64,000 nt of DNA from Streptomyces massasporeus. GTDB lineage: Bacteria > Actinomycetota > Actinomycetes > Streptomycetales > Streptomycetaceae. Positions 29,494 through 38,462 of this stretch are shown here, in pieces; position 1 is the first letter of the stretch; every line of letters begins with the position of its first letter. The notes under the pieces were generated by a model. The model was not told the origin of the DNA. It worked only from the letters and a program-made list of their open reading frames with translations, and ran no database searches. The translations under genes were made by a program, and so were the position numbers. The stretch is from contig NZ_BMSE01000002.1 of assembly GCF_014648995.1 (NCBI RefSeq), positions 620,001-684,000 of the forward strand. The letters are read 5' to 3'.

Positions 29494-30452
29494 GTGGTCG
29501 CATCCCTCAGTCGCGGGTTGACCAGCAGATACAGGACGTCGATGACGAGGTTCACGACGACGAACCCGGCCGCCGTCGTCAGCACGACTCCCTGGACGAC
29601 GGCCGGATCGCCGTTCTTCACGGCGTCGATCATCAGCTTGCCCATGCCGGGCAGCGAGAAGATCGTCTCGATGACGACCGCGCCGCCCAGCAGATAGCCC
29701 ACGCGCAGCCCGAGCACGGTGAGCGGGTTGATGAGCGCGTTGCGCAGCACGTTCCGCCCGACGACCACCCGCGGCGGCAGGCCGCTCCCGATCGCCGTGC
29801 GCACATAGTCCTTGTCCAGCTCCTCCACCACGGCCGTGCGCACGATCCGGGTCAGCTGCGCCGCCACCGGCAGCGACAGCGCCAGGGCCGGCAGGGTCAT
29901 GGTCCTCAGCCAGCCGGTGAAGGAGTCGGCCGGGTTGATGTAGCCGCCGGTCGGGAACCAGCCCAGGTCGACCGCCAGGTACTGGATCATCAGCAGGGCC
30001 AGCCAGAAGCCGGGCGCGGCGACCCCGGTCAGCGACACGACCCGGATGATCTGGTCGGGCAGCCGGTCCCGGTAGATGGCCGCGGTCACCCCGCCCACGA
30101 GGGACAGCACGACCGCGATGCCCAGGCCGAGGAACGTCAGCTGGAGGGTGAGCGGCAGCGCGGTGGTGACCTGGTCGATCACCGGTGCCCGGGTCAGCGC
30201 GCTGGTGCCCAGGTCGCCGTGGAGCAGGGCGGAGACGAAGTCCGCGTAGCGCACCGGCAGCGGATCCAGCAGGCCGTGCTCCTCGCGGAAGTCGTGCAGT
30301 TGTCGCGGCGTCGGGTTGGCGCCCTGGAAGAACGCGGACGCCGGGTCGACGTCCGAGAACCGCATCACCAGGAACACGAACAGCACGATCCCGAGCATCA
30401 GCGGCACGAGCAGGGCGACGCGACGGAGCAGGATCCGCAGGACGGCCGTCAC
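29490..30452 (-). CDS. Peptide/nickel-type ABC transporter permease (DppB-like)
   Basis: A 320-residue membrane protein with six predicted helices. The DppB family N-terminus RRVALLVPLMLGIVLFVF, the periplasmic loop GANPTPRQLHDFREEHGL and the cytoplasmic EAA loop KDYVRTAIGSGLPPRVVVGRN are present. It forms the transmembrane pore with the DppC half of the fusion protein. The ATG lies 4 bp from the end of the solute-binding protein gene, so the operon is tightly packed. Confidence 0.93.
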   Translation of the reverse strand: MTAVLRILLRRVALLVPLMLGIVLFVFLVMRFSDVDPASAFFQGANPTPRQLHDFREEHGLLDPLPVRYADFVSALLHGDLGTSALTRAPVIDQVTTALPLTLQLTFLGLGIAVVLSLVGGVTAAIYRDRLPDQIIRVVSLTGVAAPGFWLALLMIQYLAVDLGWFPTGGYINPADSFTGWLRTMTLPALALSLPVAAQLTRIVRTAVVEELDKDYVRTAIGSGLPPRVVVGRNVLRNALINPLTVLGLRVGYLLGGAVVIETIFSLPGMGKLMIDAVKNGDPAVVQGVVLTTAAGFVVVNLVIDVLYLLVNPRLRDATT

Positions 30453-30456
30453 GGCG

Positions 30457-32085
30457 CTAGGCCCACTTGGCCTGGAGCAGGTTGATGCCCGGGTACGGCT
30501 GCGCCCTTATCCCGCTGAGCCGCGCCGGGTTCCAGGCGGTCATCAGCTCGTTGTGGACGACCGGGTAGAGCACGGCCTGTTCGGCGACGACGTCGATGTA
30601 GTCCTGGACGATCGCCTTCTTCTTCGCCGGGTCGGGCTCCCGGGTGGCCCGGTCCATGTCCTTGAAGAGCTGTCTGGCGACGGGGTCGGCGGCCCAGCGG
30701 GTGTACTGCATCCAGAGGTTCTCGGGCCCGTAGTTGTAGTGCATGATCAGGTCGGCGTCGAGGCCGAACTGGTTGGGGTTCGAGGCGGCGGCGACGACCT
30801 GGTAGTCCTGCTTCTGGTCCATCTTGGTGAACACGGCCGTGGTCTCCTGCGGGGACAGGGTCGTGCGCACCCCGATCGCGTCCCAGGACGCCTTGACGGT
30901 CGGCAGGCAGTCGGCGATCCAGCTGACGTTCACGGCCAGGATCTCGATGCTCAGCCCCTTGACCCCGGCCTCCTTCAGCAGCGCCTTCGCCCTGTCCGGG
31001 TCGTGGTCGTAGACCGTCTTCGCCCGGCGGTAGGACGGGTTGGCCTCGTCGAGGAAGGAACTGGACGGCTTGCCGTGGCCCTTGAGCGCGACCTCGACCA
31101 TCTCCTCGGTGTCGATGGCGTAGTGCAGGGCCTGGCGCACCCGCACGTCGTCGAACGGCTTGTGCCTGGTGTTGAACATCAGGAACAGGTTGTTCATCCC
31201 GGCTCCGCCGGCCACCGTCATCCCGCCGCTCTCCAATCGGCCGATGTTGGCGTACGGGATGTTGTCCGCGATCTGCGCGCCGGCACGGGAACCCGAGATC
31301 TTCGCGACCCGGGGGGCCGCGTCCACGATGGTCAGCCAGTTCATCTTCCGGAAGGCGGGCTTGCGCGGGCCGTTGTAGCCGTCGAACGCCTCGAAGGTCG
31401 TGTTCGACTTCGGGTGGTGCGCGGTCTGCCGGTACGGCCCCGAGCCGATCGCCTTGCCCTTGATGGCGTCGTCCCAGGCGCCCGGCCGGGAGAACACGTG
31501 CTTCGGCATGATCTTCGCGAGCGTCAGCCGCGAAAGCCCGTCCGGGAACGGGAACTTCAGCACCAGCTCCACGTTCTGCGCGTCGATCTTCCGGACCTCC
31601 TTCAGCCAGCTCGCGAAGAAGCCCTTGGCGAGGGTCTGGGTGTCCGGGTCGAGGATCCGCTGGAAGACGAAGACCACGTCGTCGGCGGTGACCGGCTTGC
31701 CGTCGTGGAACGTCGCACCCGCCCGCAGCGTGAACGTCCACGACGTGCTGTCCGGGTCCTTCGGCACCTCGGTCGCCAGGGCCGCGTACGGCTCACGGGA
31801 GATCGGATCCGTGTCCAGCAGGCCCTCGTAGACGTGGTTGTTGGCGGCCATGCAGAACGCGGACGCCGTCTGGGTGGGGTCCCAGCTGCCGTCGTTGCCG
31901 TAGCCGATCACCGCGGTGAGGGTCCGGTCCCGGCCACTGCCCGTACCGGTGTCGTTGGTGGACTCCGGCCCGGACGAACAGGCCGACAGCGACGCGGAGA
32001 CGGCGGCGGCCGCGCCCAGGGCGCCGGTGTGCTTCAGGAACGACCGGCGGTGCAGCGCCGGCACGTCGGGGGTCTCGTCGCGCAC
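30457..32085 (-). CDS. ABC transporter substrate-binding lipoprotein (SBP family 5)
   Basis: A 542-residue protein with a twin-arginine signal RRSFLK (residues 13-18) and a lipobox LSAC with Cys36, so it should be a Tat-exported lipoprotein. The mature part is an SBP_bac_5 (DppA/OppA) domain, with the typical FTLRAGATFHDGKPVTADDVVF near residues 115-136. This family binds peptides, nickel complexes, opines or oligosaccharides. The aldolase at the end of the operon suggests a sugar-acid-like ligand. It is the first gene of the operon and faces the GntR regulator. Confidence 0.93.
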   Translation of the reverse strand: MRDETPDVPALHRRSFLKHTGALGAAAAVSASLSACSSGPESTNDTGTGSGRDRTLTAVIGYGNDGSWDPTQTASAFCMAANNHVYEGLLDTDPISREPYAALATEVPKDPDSTSWTFTLRAGATFHDGKPVTADDVVFVFQRILDPDTQTLAKGFFASWLKEVRKIDAQNVELVLKFPFPDGLSRLTLAKIMPKHVFSRPGAWDDAIKGKAIGSGPYRQTAHHPKSNTTFEAFDGYNGPRKPAFRKMNWLTIVDAAPRVAKISGSRAGAQIADNIPYANIGRLESGGMTVAGGAGMNNLFLMFNTRHKPFDDVRVRQALHYAIDTEEMVEVALKGHGKPSSSFLDEANPSYRRAKTVYDHDPDRAKALLKEAGVKGLSIEILAVNVSWIADCLPTVKASWDAIGVRTTLSPQETTAVFTKMDQKQDYQVVAAASNPNQFGLDADLIMHYNYGPENLWMQYTRWAADPVARQLFKDMDRATREPDPAKKKAIVQDYIDVVAEQAVLYPVVHNELMTAWNPARLSGIRAQPYPGINLLQAKWA

Positions 32086-32126
32086 GGGTCCTCCAGCGAG
32101 GTCTGGGGGGAAGGGACGGGCAGAGG

Positions 32127-32155
32127 AGATACGACGTCCTACGTCCTGCGGTCAG
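32127..32155 (-). promoter_or_regulatory. Promoter of the ABC operon with overlapping GntR-type operator
   Basis: On the minus strand CTGACC (32155-32150) and GTATCT (32132-32127) are separated by exactly 17 bp and form a plausible -35/-10 pair 42 bp upstream of the substrate-binding protein start. Overlapping it, TACGACGTCCTA (32130-32141) is a near-perfect palindrome with a GACGTC core. This is the type of site bound by FadR-family GntR regulators. Repression by the divergent GntR gene product is inferred. Confidence 0.5.
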
Positions 32156-32334
32156 CGCGACCATAGGAGGGGGTTCGGGGGCGGTCAAGGGGTCGCACAC
32201 GAATGGCGTATCCGTCAGAGGTCGGACCAATGACGCCGTACGCGTGGTGAGTTGAGGTGCCATCAGGGTAGGTCCGGCACCGGGTACCGCCAGAGGTGGG
32301 ACGTGGGACGTCCGGGGCGCGTACGATGCGGCGC

Positions 32335-33039
32335 ATGTCCGAGGAGCCCAGGACCAGCCGGATACAGCGCCAGGTCGTCCAGCTCATCCTCGACCGCAGA
32401 CTCACCGCCGGGGCACCGCTGCCCACCGAGGCCGCACTGATGGAGGACCTCGGCGTCAGCCGCAACTCCGTCCGCGAGGCGCTCAAGGCCCTCCAGGCCC
32501 TCGACATCGTCGAGGTGAGACACGGCTACGGCACCTACGTCGGCCGGGCCTCCCTCACCCCGCTCGTCGACGGCCTGACCTTCCGCGCCCTGGCCCGCCA
32601 CGACGACGACACCGCCGCCCTCGCCGAGATCCTCCAGGTGCGCGAGGTGCTGGAGGAGGGCCTGATCCGCCGGGTCGCCACGACCGCCACCGAGGCGGAA
32701 CTGGACCGGCTGGAGGACGTGGTGGCCCGCATGGAGTCCGCCCGGGGCACGGGCCGCTCCTTCCCCGAACTCGACCGCGAGTTCCACGAGGTGCTGTACG
32801 CGTCCCTGGGCAACGACCTCGTCCCGCAGCTCCTCGCCGCGTTCTGGACGGTCTTCCGCCGGGTGTCCGGGGCCCGCGGCCTGCCCGGCGACCCGCCCCC
32901 CGAGATCACGGCCCGCCGCCACCGCGACATCGTCACGGCGCTGCGGGCCCGCGATGTGGAGGGGGCGCAGCGGGCGATGGCGGTGCACTTCCGGGGGATC
33001 GAGGCGCGGGCGGGGCAGCAATCGCGAGGGGTGGGCTGA
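32335..33039 (+). CDS. GntR/FadR family transcriptional regulator
   Basis: A 234-residue protein. The winged helix (about residues 8-72) contains LPTEAALMEDLGVSRNSVREAL, the classical GntR signature. The C-terminal helical FCD domain shows metal-ligand histidines in EFHEVLY, RRHRDIVTAL and AVHFRGI. FCD regulators usually sense carboxylic acids, matching the aldolase in the divergent ABC operon. ATG 32335 is used; ATG 32326 is possible. It is separated from the substrate-binding protein gene by 249 bp. Confidence 0.9.
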   Translation: MSEEPRTSRIQRQVVQLILDRRLTAGAPLPTEAALMEDLGVSRNSVREALKALQALDIVEVRHGYGTYVGRASLTPLVDGLTFRALARHDDDTAALAEILQVREVLEEGLIRRVATTATEAELDRLEDVVARMESARGTGRSFPELDREFHEVLYASLGNDLVPQLLAAFWTVFRRVSGARGLPGDPPPEITARRHRDIVTALRARDVEGAQRAMAVHFRGIEARAGQQSRGVG

Positions 33040-33079
33040 TTCCGCCCCCCGGCAAGCGAACGCGGAGCATGATGAGGGC

Positions 33080-33517
33080 GTGAGCGAGCTGTGGAGCGAG
33101 AGTGACACGGGCGTCCTGAGGTTGCCCTCCGGCCTGCTGGTCCGGGGCCGGGGCCTGCGCCACCCCTTGGACCCCACCGCGCCCCTTCCCTCCTACGGCG
33201 TCTACCTGCTCGGCCGGCAGCCGCCGGAGGTCCCATGGGAGTCGGGCTGGATCCGCTGGCCCGACTTCCGCATCCCGTCGGACCCGGCGGCGGCCCGCAC
33301 GCAGCTGGCCGCCGTACGGGAGCGGGCCGCCGGGGAGCGGGTGGAGATCGCCTGCGGCGGAGGGCGCGGCCGCACGGGAACGGCGCTGGCCTGCCTGGCG
33401 GTGCTGGACGGGGTGCCGGGGGAGGAGGCGGTGGCGTACGTCCGCCGGCACTACGACCGGCATGCCGTGGAAACGCCCTGGCAGCGGCGGTACGTGCGCC
33501 GGTTCGGGGAGGGATGA
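33080..33517 (+). CDS. Protein-tyrosine/dual-specificity phosphatase-like protein
   Basis: A 145-residue protein. CGGGRGRTGT at residues 92-101 matches the phosphatase loop C-x5-R (Cys92, Arg98). The following LACLAVLDGVPGEEAVAYVRRHY fits the helix after the P-loop of cysteine-dependent phosphatases. The general-acid Asp is probably in WPDFRIP. The substrate is unknown. The GTG at 33080 is used, since the upstream in-frame codons lie inside the GntR gene; GAGG is 4-7 bp upstream. Confidence 0.8.
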   Translation: MSELWSESDTGVLRLPSGLLVRGRGLRHPLDPTAPLPSYGVYLLGRQPPEVPWESGWIRWPDFRIPSDPAAARTQLAAVRERAAGERVEIACGGGRGRTGTALACLAVLDGVPGEEAVAYVRRHYDRHAVETPWQRRYVRRFGEG

Positions 33518-33613
33518 GCCTCTCCTTCGGCACGGCGCCTCATACCTTGGTCGCACGGCCGTAGACCGACGGCCGACAGCAGAGCCGGTGCCGCGCTCGG
33601 CACAGTGGGCCGC

Positions 33614-34858
33614 ATGGCAGAGACCAAGGGGACCAGGCAGGCGAAGGGGATCAGCCGGGCGCAGTTCCTGGCCGGGGCCGCGGCGGTGGGGGCCGCCGGG
33701 GTGGCGGGACCGGCCGGGCAGGCCCGGGCGGCGCAGGCACGACCGGGCCGGGGGCTGCGCAGACGGGGCGTCGTCTACACGGTCGGGGCGGGGGAGACTC
33801 CGGGGACCGCGTGGAGTGCCCGGCGGATGCGGCACGACATCCGGGCCATCCGGGACGACCTGCACGCCGACACCGTCGACGTCACCGGCGACGGCGTCGA
33901 ACGCCTCACGAAGACCGCCGCCGAGGCCGCCGAACGCGGGCTGCACGTCTGGCTGCAGCCCACCCTCGGGGACGCGCCGCAGCGGGACATCCTGGAGCAC
34001 ATCGCCGAGACCGGCCGGTTCGCGGAGCGGCTGCGGAGGCAGGGCGCGAGTGTCGACTTCAGTGTCGGCTGCGAGTTCTGGCTGTTCGTTCCCGGCATCC
34101 TGCCGGGCGAGACGGTGCTGGAGCGCATCGAGAACCTCCGGAACGGCACGGTCGACTGGCCGCAGACGCGGCGGCGCCTCGCCGATTTCACGGTACGGGC
34201 GGCGAAGGTCGGCCGGTCCGTCTTCCGGGGGAACATCGGCTATGCGGCGGCCCAGAGCATCGACGCCCCGGACTGGAACCTCTTCGACATCGTCGGCATC
34301 GACTACTACGCGCACTTCGACACCCCCGCCGACCACGTCCGGGAGCTCCGGCAGTACCTGAAGTGGGGCAAGCCGCTCGCCATCACCGAGTTCGGCACCT
34401 GCGCGTACGTCGGTGCGCCGGAGACCGGCGGCATGGGCTGGGACATCGTCGACTACGCCAAGAACCCGCCGGAGATCAAGGGGAACCCGGTCCGCAGTGA
34501 GCGTGTCCAGGCCGACTACGTGGGCGGGTTGCTGGACGTCTTCGCGTCGATGGGCCTGTACGCGGCGATGGCCTTCGAGTTCATCAGCGCGGACGCCCCG
34601 CACCGCCCGGACGCGCCCCGCCTCGACCTCGACATGGCGTCGTACGCCCTCACCAAGGTGATCAGGGACCGCCCGGACGACCCCGCCTCCGGCTGGCACT
34701 GGGAGCCGAAGGAGGCGTTCCGCGCGGTGGCCCGCCGATACGGGGCGGCGGGCCACCGCACCTCTCAGCCGCAGGAGAGGTCGGAGGCCGGCCGTTCGCC
34801 GGTGGCCAGGAAACGGGAGACGGCCCGGTCGCCACAGGCGTTGCCGTTCGCCAGATAG
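33614..34858 (+). CDS. Tat-exported TIM-barrel-like protein, function unknown
   Basis: A protein of about 414 residues with an N-terminal export signal SRAQFLAGAAAVGAAG and an AQA-type cleavage region. The body reads as a glycosidase-like TIM barrel, with RGVVYTVG, DIVGIDYYAHF and LAITEFGTCAY containing an ITEFG strand where GH-A clan enzymes carry the nucleophile Glu. I remember similar Streptomyces proteins carrying the unsupported label abortive infection protein. The last 31 residues read through the end of the convergent peptidase gene (94-bp overlap) and are basic and unstructured, suggesting a lost original stop codon. Confidence 0.7.
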   Translation: MAETKGTRQAKGISRAQFLAGAAAVGAAGVAGPAGQARAAQARPGRGLRRRGVVYTVGAGETPGTAWSARRMRHDIRAIRDDLHADTVDVTGDGVERLTKTAAEAAERGLHVWLQPTLGDAPQRDILEHIAETGRFAERLRRQGASVDFSVGCEFWLFVPGILPGETVLERIENLRNGTVDWPQTRRRLADFTVRAAKVGRSVFRGNIGYAAAQSIDAPDWNLFDIVGIDYYAHFDTPADHVRELRQYLKWGKPLAITEFGTCAYVGAPETGGMGWDIVDYAKNPPEIKGNPVRSERVQADYVGGLLDVFASMGLYAAMAFEFISADAPHRPDAPRLDLDMASYALTKVIRDRPDDPASGWHWEPKEAFRAVARRYGAAGHRTSQPQERSEAGRSPVARKRETARSPQALPFAR

Positions 34859-36240
34859 GCGTCATGGCCGGTGGAGTTCACGGTGACCATGACGGCCCGG
34901 TCGCCGAGGGCCCGGCGCAGCTTCAGGGCTCCGGCGAGCGGAGTGGCGACGTCCCGCCGGTTCTGCACGAGCAGGATGGTGGAGGGGCCGCGGTCGGTGA
35001 TCCGCACGGCCGGCTCCCTCGGCGCGTACGGCCAGGCCGCGCACACCATCGGCCCGCGCGGCATGCCCGCGGTCAGCGGGTGGGCGGCCCGGCTCTCCGC
35101 GACATCCTTCTGATACGCGGCGGCCGAGTCGGGCCAGTCGACGTCGTTGCAGATGGTGCCGACGCCGACCGCGGCCACGTTCTGCAGGACCGACTCGGGC
35201 GGGGCCTCGGGCGCGGGCGGCACGGTGCCCTCGCGGGCGGCCCGGATGGCCTTGGCCAGGGTCGGGTAGTCGTCGGGGTCGTAGAGGCTGGACAGCATGG
35301 TCTGACGCAGCGCGTTGCCGTCCAGCCGCGGGGGGTTGGCGCCGGGCCAGGGGAGGGGCTCGCGGTCCAGCCGGGCGGCGAGCCGCAGGAAGCCGGACCG
35401 TACTTCTGCGGGCGTACGGGCGACCCGGTACGGATTGCCGGGGCGGGAGGCCCACCTGGCGAACTCGGGGAAGTTGTCCTCGACACCGACCTCGAAGGCG
35501 GCGAGCCAGTTGCGGGTCACGCGCGTGTGGTCGGGGTTGTTGTTGCTGTCCAGCACGATGCGGTCGGTGCGGTGCGGGAACAGCTGGCTGTAGACGGCCC
35601 CGACGTAGGTGCCGTACGAGACGCCCCACGCGGAGATCTTCTCCTCGCCGAGGGCGGCCCGCAGACGGTCCAGGTCGCGGGCCTCGTTGGCGGTGCTGAT
35701 GTGCCGGATCAGCTCACCGCCGTTGCGGGCACAGGCTTCGGCCGTACGCCGGGCGGTGGCCATGTTCTCGTCGACGGAACCGTCCGGGGCGGGCCAGGGC
35801 AGGCGCTTCGTCATGCTGATGTCGGCGGGGTCGAGTGCGCAGTCGACGGCGGTGGACGGTGCCATGCCGCGCGGCGCGAACCCGACGAGGTCGTAGGCGT
35901 TCCGCACGCTCTGCGGCAGCTTCTGCCCCTTGCCTGAGGGGTCGGTGAGACTGTCCCCGCCGGGGCCGCCCGGGATGAGCAGCAGGGCGCCCCGCCGGGC
36001 GGACGGTTTCTCACTGGGGATCCGGGAGACGGCGATCCGGATCTTCGGGCTGTCCGGGTCGGAGTAGTCCATCGGGACGTCGAGGGTGGCGCACTGCTGT
36101 CTGGGGTCGAGACCGGGGCCGCTGCACTCGCCCCAGTCAAGAGGGCCGGGTCCGGCGGCGGACGCCCCACCGGGCCCGGCAAACCCGAGCACCGCACCGG
36201 CGGCGGCGACCAGCGCCGCGAATTTCGTGATCCTCTTCAT
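34765..36240 (-). CDS. Secreted alpha/beta hydrolase, tripeptidyl aminopeptidase type
   Basis: A 491-residue protein with a Sec signal peptide (MKRITKFAALVAAAG, cleavage near ASA at about residue 28). The oxyanion region is LIPGGPGGDS (residues 89-97) and the nucleophile is Ser208 in GVSYGTY. The Asp is in LVQNRRDVATPL and the His in NSTGHDAYL. The C-terminal cysteine pair and architecture match the SlpD/SlpE and TAP mycelium-associated or secreted aminopeptidases of Streptomyces. It is convergent with the TIM-barrel gene and overlaps its end. Confidence 0.9.
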   Translation of the reverse strand: MKRITKFAALVAAAGAVLGFAGPGGASAAGPGPLDWGECSGPGLDPRQQCATLDVPMDYSDPDSPKIRIAVSRIPSEKPSARRGALLLIPGGPGGDSLTDPSGKGQKLPQSVRNAYDLVGFAPRGMAPSTAVDCALDPADISMTKRLPWPAPDGSVDENMATARRTAEACARNGGELIRHISTANEARDLDRLRAALGEEKISAWGVSYGTYVGAVYSQLFPHRTDRIVLDSNNNPDHTRVTRNWLAAFEVGVEDNFPEFARWASRPGNPYRVARTPAEVRSGFLRLAARLDREPLPWPGANPPRLDGNALRQTMLSSLYDPDDYPTLAKAIRAAREGTVPPAPEAPPESVLQNVAAVGVGTICNDVDWPDSAAAYQKDVAESRAAHPLTAGMPRGPMVCAAWPYAPREPAVRITDRGPSTILLVQNRRDVATPLAGALKLRRALGDRAVMVTVNSTGHDAYLANGNACGDRAVSRFLATGERPASDLSCG

Positions 36241-36306
36241 GTCCAGCAGCGTGACCGACCGGGGGAAAAGGCCACATCCGGGTAACTGCCCTCTATCGCA
36301 GGGGGA

Positions 36307-36816
36307 TTACCCCAGGTTCTCCGGAACATCGGGTGTCTGCACGAAGTAACTGTCGTGCCGTACCTGGAACTCCCGCAGTTCCTCGCCGCCGCGCTGCGCG
36401 AACTCCGCGACCCGCTCGAAGTACTCCTCGCGCGGGGCGCCCGGGGAGAACAGCATCAGCATGGACACCGGGTCGTCGCTGTCATTCCGGAAGGCGTGCA
36501 GCCCGCCCACGGGCACATACAGGAAGTCCCCCTGCCGCCCGGTCACCCAGCTCTTGCCGTCATAGAGCCGGATCTCGCCGGACAGCACGTAGAAGGACTC
36601 GGAGATGGTCCGGTGAAAGTGCGTCTTCGCCCCCGGCGCCTTCGGCCCCATGTCCACCTTGTACAGCCCGAACTCGCCCCCGGTCGTGGTGTGACCGGCG
36701 AGGTAGTGAGTGGCGGTGCCGCCCGGGGAGACGATGTCGGGCGGGGTGCCGGCGGACCTGAAGACGGCGTTGATCTCCCCGTTCTCACCGAGGTAGCGGG
36801 GTTCTGGGTACGACAT
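36307..36816 (-). CDS. Cupin domain protein
   Basis: A 169-residue single-domain cupin. Motif 1 is KTHFHRTISESFYVLSGEI, giving two His and a Glu as metal ligands, and motif 2 is DFLYVPVGGLHAF. The enzyme activity is unknown; small cupins of this kind include quercetinase-like dioxygenases and sugar isomerases. ATG 36816 has AAGGGA 6 bp upstream and is preferred to a longer frame reaching 36855. It is monocistronic in appearance. Confidence 0.88.
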   Translation of the reverse strand: MSYPEPRYLGENGEINAVFRSAGTPPDIVSPGGTATHYLAGHTTTGGEFGLYKVDMGPKAPGAKTHFHRTISESFYVLSGEIRLYDGKSWVTGRQGDFLYVPVGGLHAFRNDSDDPVSMLMLFSPGAPREEYFERVAEFAQRGGEELREFQVRHDSYFVQTPDVPENLG

Positions 36817-36994
36817 GACGGTCCCTTCACGTGGCGATACCGGGAACTCTTCCACGCCGGCCCTCGCCGGACATCGGGCTCGGAGCGGAGGGCGATGGGG
36901 CCATGGACCTAGGGCGCGCCGCGGACGGCGCGCAGCGCAGCACGTCGTCCGTTACCCGCCAGCACCTTTCCCCCACGGTGATCAGGCTGAAGGC

Positions 36995-37444
36995 ATGACG
37001 ACACAGCCCACCACCGACTCGACGGCGGTCCTCACCGGCATGTACGCGGCGGAAGCGGAGTACCTCGCGGACCAAGGCCCCGGCGAGGCCTCGTTCGCGC
37101 TGCTCGCGCCCTTCTTCGCGGCGGATGTGGAGGTGCGTCAGGCAGCCGCCCTGCCCTACGGCGGCACCTGGCGGGGGCACGACGGACTGGCCCGGTTCTT
37201 TCGGAGGATGGGGGAGGTGTGGGAGGCGTTCGACATGGTGGAGCAGGAGTTCCTGGCCACCGGGGAGACGGCCGTCGTGCTGACCCGGGTCCGTGCGCGG
37301 GCTCGTGCGACCGGTCGTGAACTCGCCTTCCCCATCCTGCAGACGATCACCGTGAAGGACGGACGGATCACCGAGGTCCGCCCGTTCTACTGGGACACCA
37401 TGGCCATCGCCGAAGCGTGCGCCGTGCCCGGGGCAGCGGGCTGA
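36995..37444 (+). CDS. SnoaL/NTF2-like fold protein
   Basis: A 149-residue protein with the cone-shaped NTF2-like pattern: a helical start, then FFAADVEVRQAAALPYGGTWRGHDGLARFFRRM and a C-terminal TVKDGRITEVRPFYWD strand pair. Members include ketosteroid isomerase-like and polyketide cyclase-like enzymes as well as binding proteins. No catalytic assignment is possible here. The ATG at 36995 follows GCTGAAGG. It sits alone between divergent and convergent neighbours. Confidence 0.83.
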   Translation: MTTQPTTDSTAVLTGMYAAEAEYLADQGPGEASFALLAPFFAADVEVRQAAALPYGGTWRGHDGLARFFRRMGEVWEAFDMVEQEFLATGETAVVLTRVRARARATGRELAFPILQTITVKDGRITEVRPFYWDTMAIAEACAVPGAAG

Positions 37445-37508
37445 GGCGGAGAGGGGGACCCGTCAGCGCCACAAGTCGTTCGCGCCCCGGGCCTGTCCTG
37501 CCTGCCCC

Positions 37509-38009
37509 TCAGGCGTGCTTCCTGGTCGCTTCGCCCCTCCGGTCGGCCCCCGGTCGGCGCAGCATGAAGACGTCGATCGCGTCCTGCGTCTCCACCGTGA
37601 AGCCGTGGCGCTCGTAGAGCCGGCGGGCCGGGCTGCCCACGAGGACGTTCAGCCGGACGAGGTCGCCGGAGGTGTCCGTCCTGGTCAGCAGGGTTTGTAG
37701 GATCGCCGACCCCAGGCCCCGGCCCTGGAGCGCCGGGGCGAGGTAGAAGTGCTCCAGCCAGTGGCCGCTGTCGGACGGGCGCAGGGTGACGCTGCCCGCG
37801 AAGGTGCCGGACGACGTGATGATCGACGTGTGCCGCGGGGAGAAACCGTCCCGCAGGCGCTGCCTGACCCGCTGCTCGTCGTAGCGGCCCAGCCGCTCCA
37901 GGTCCGGGCGCATCACCACCGCCCGCAGTTCCGCTATCGCCTCGACATCCGCCGGCCGCGCGGGGCGGATGTCCCATTCCGGTTCCGGGTGACCCTCTGA
38001 CGTTCCCAC
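37509..38009 (-). CDS. GNAT family N-acetyltransferase
   Basis: A 166-residue protein with the GNAT fold. IRPARPADVEAIAEL starts beta1-alpha1, LEHFYLAPALQGRGLGSAIL is the acetyl-CoA pyrophosphate-binding loop (motif A, Q/R-x2-G-x-G/A), and LVGSPARRLYERHGF is motif B. The substrate is unknown. The start at 38009 is the only good one; the preceding 246 bp separate it from the divergent small gene at 38256. Confidence 0.9.
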   Translation of the reverse strand: MGTSEGHPEPEWDIRPARPADVEAIAELRAVVMRPDLERLGRYDEQRVRQRLRDGFSPRHTSIITSSGTFAGSVTLRPSDSGHWLEHFYLAPALQGRGLGSAILQTLLTRTDTSGDLVRLNVLVGSPARRLYERHGFTVETQDAIDVFMLRRPGADRRGEATRKHA

Positions 38010-38255
38010 CGCCGGATTGTTTCATCGGCTCGTGGTGCCCTCTCGTCCGCGGTCTCCAATACGCCGTCGGCGGGCCGCATTTTCGTCAATCGGCCGCCTG
38101 CCCAACCGCTCGAAAATACCCCCGGTTTGCGACGTCTCGTGCCGAACCCCTTTGTGTCGCCGCGCAGTTGTAGGACACAGACCCCTCCGGAGTGTAGTCG
38201 CGGAGCGTCACTGCAGAGATGCGAAGAGTGAAACCGCGAAAGGAAGGGGAGCACG

Positions 38256-38462
38256 GTGGAGGCACGACACTCGGCGCTCTGTGCCGAAGAAGCGGAGGAC
38301 GCGGTGAAAGAATTGCGGGCAGAACTCGCCAAGGCCGGAATTATCCTGCCCTCACTGGGACTTGACCCGGTGAGTCTTGTGCGGGAAGCGCCCTGCCCGC
38401 TCGTCGCATCGGCCCGGCGTTCCCCGGGAAGCGCCCGGCGGCTCACGGCGGTGCGGCGATGA
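38256..38462 (+). CDS. Small Streptomyces-type protein, first of a pair
   Basis: A 68-residue protein with a strong ribosome binding site (AAGGAAGGGGA) before a GTG start. The middle VKELRAELAKAGIILPSLGLDP is amphipathic. I remember near-identical small proteins encoded immediately before the following 71-residue protein in many Streptomyces, but no function. The two genes overlap by 4 bp (ATGA), so they are translated together. It may form a complex with its partner. Confidence 0.75.
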   Translation: MEARHSALCAEEAEDAVKELRAELAKAGIILPSLGLDPVSLVREAPCPLVASARRSPGSARRLTAVRR

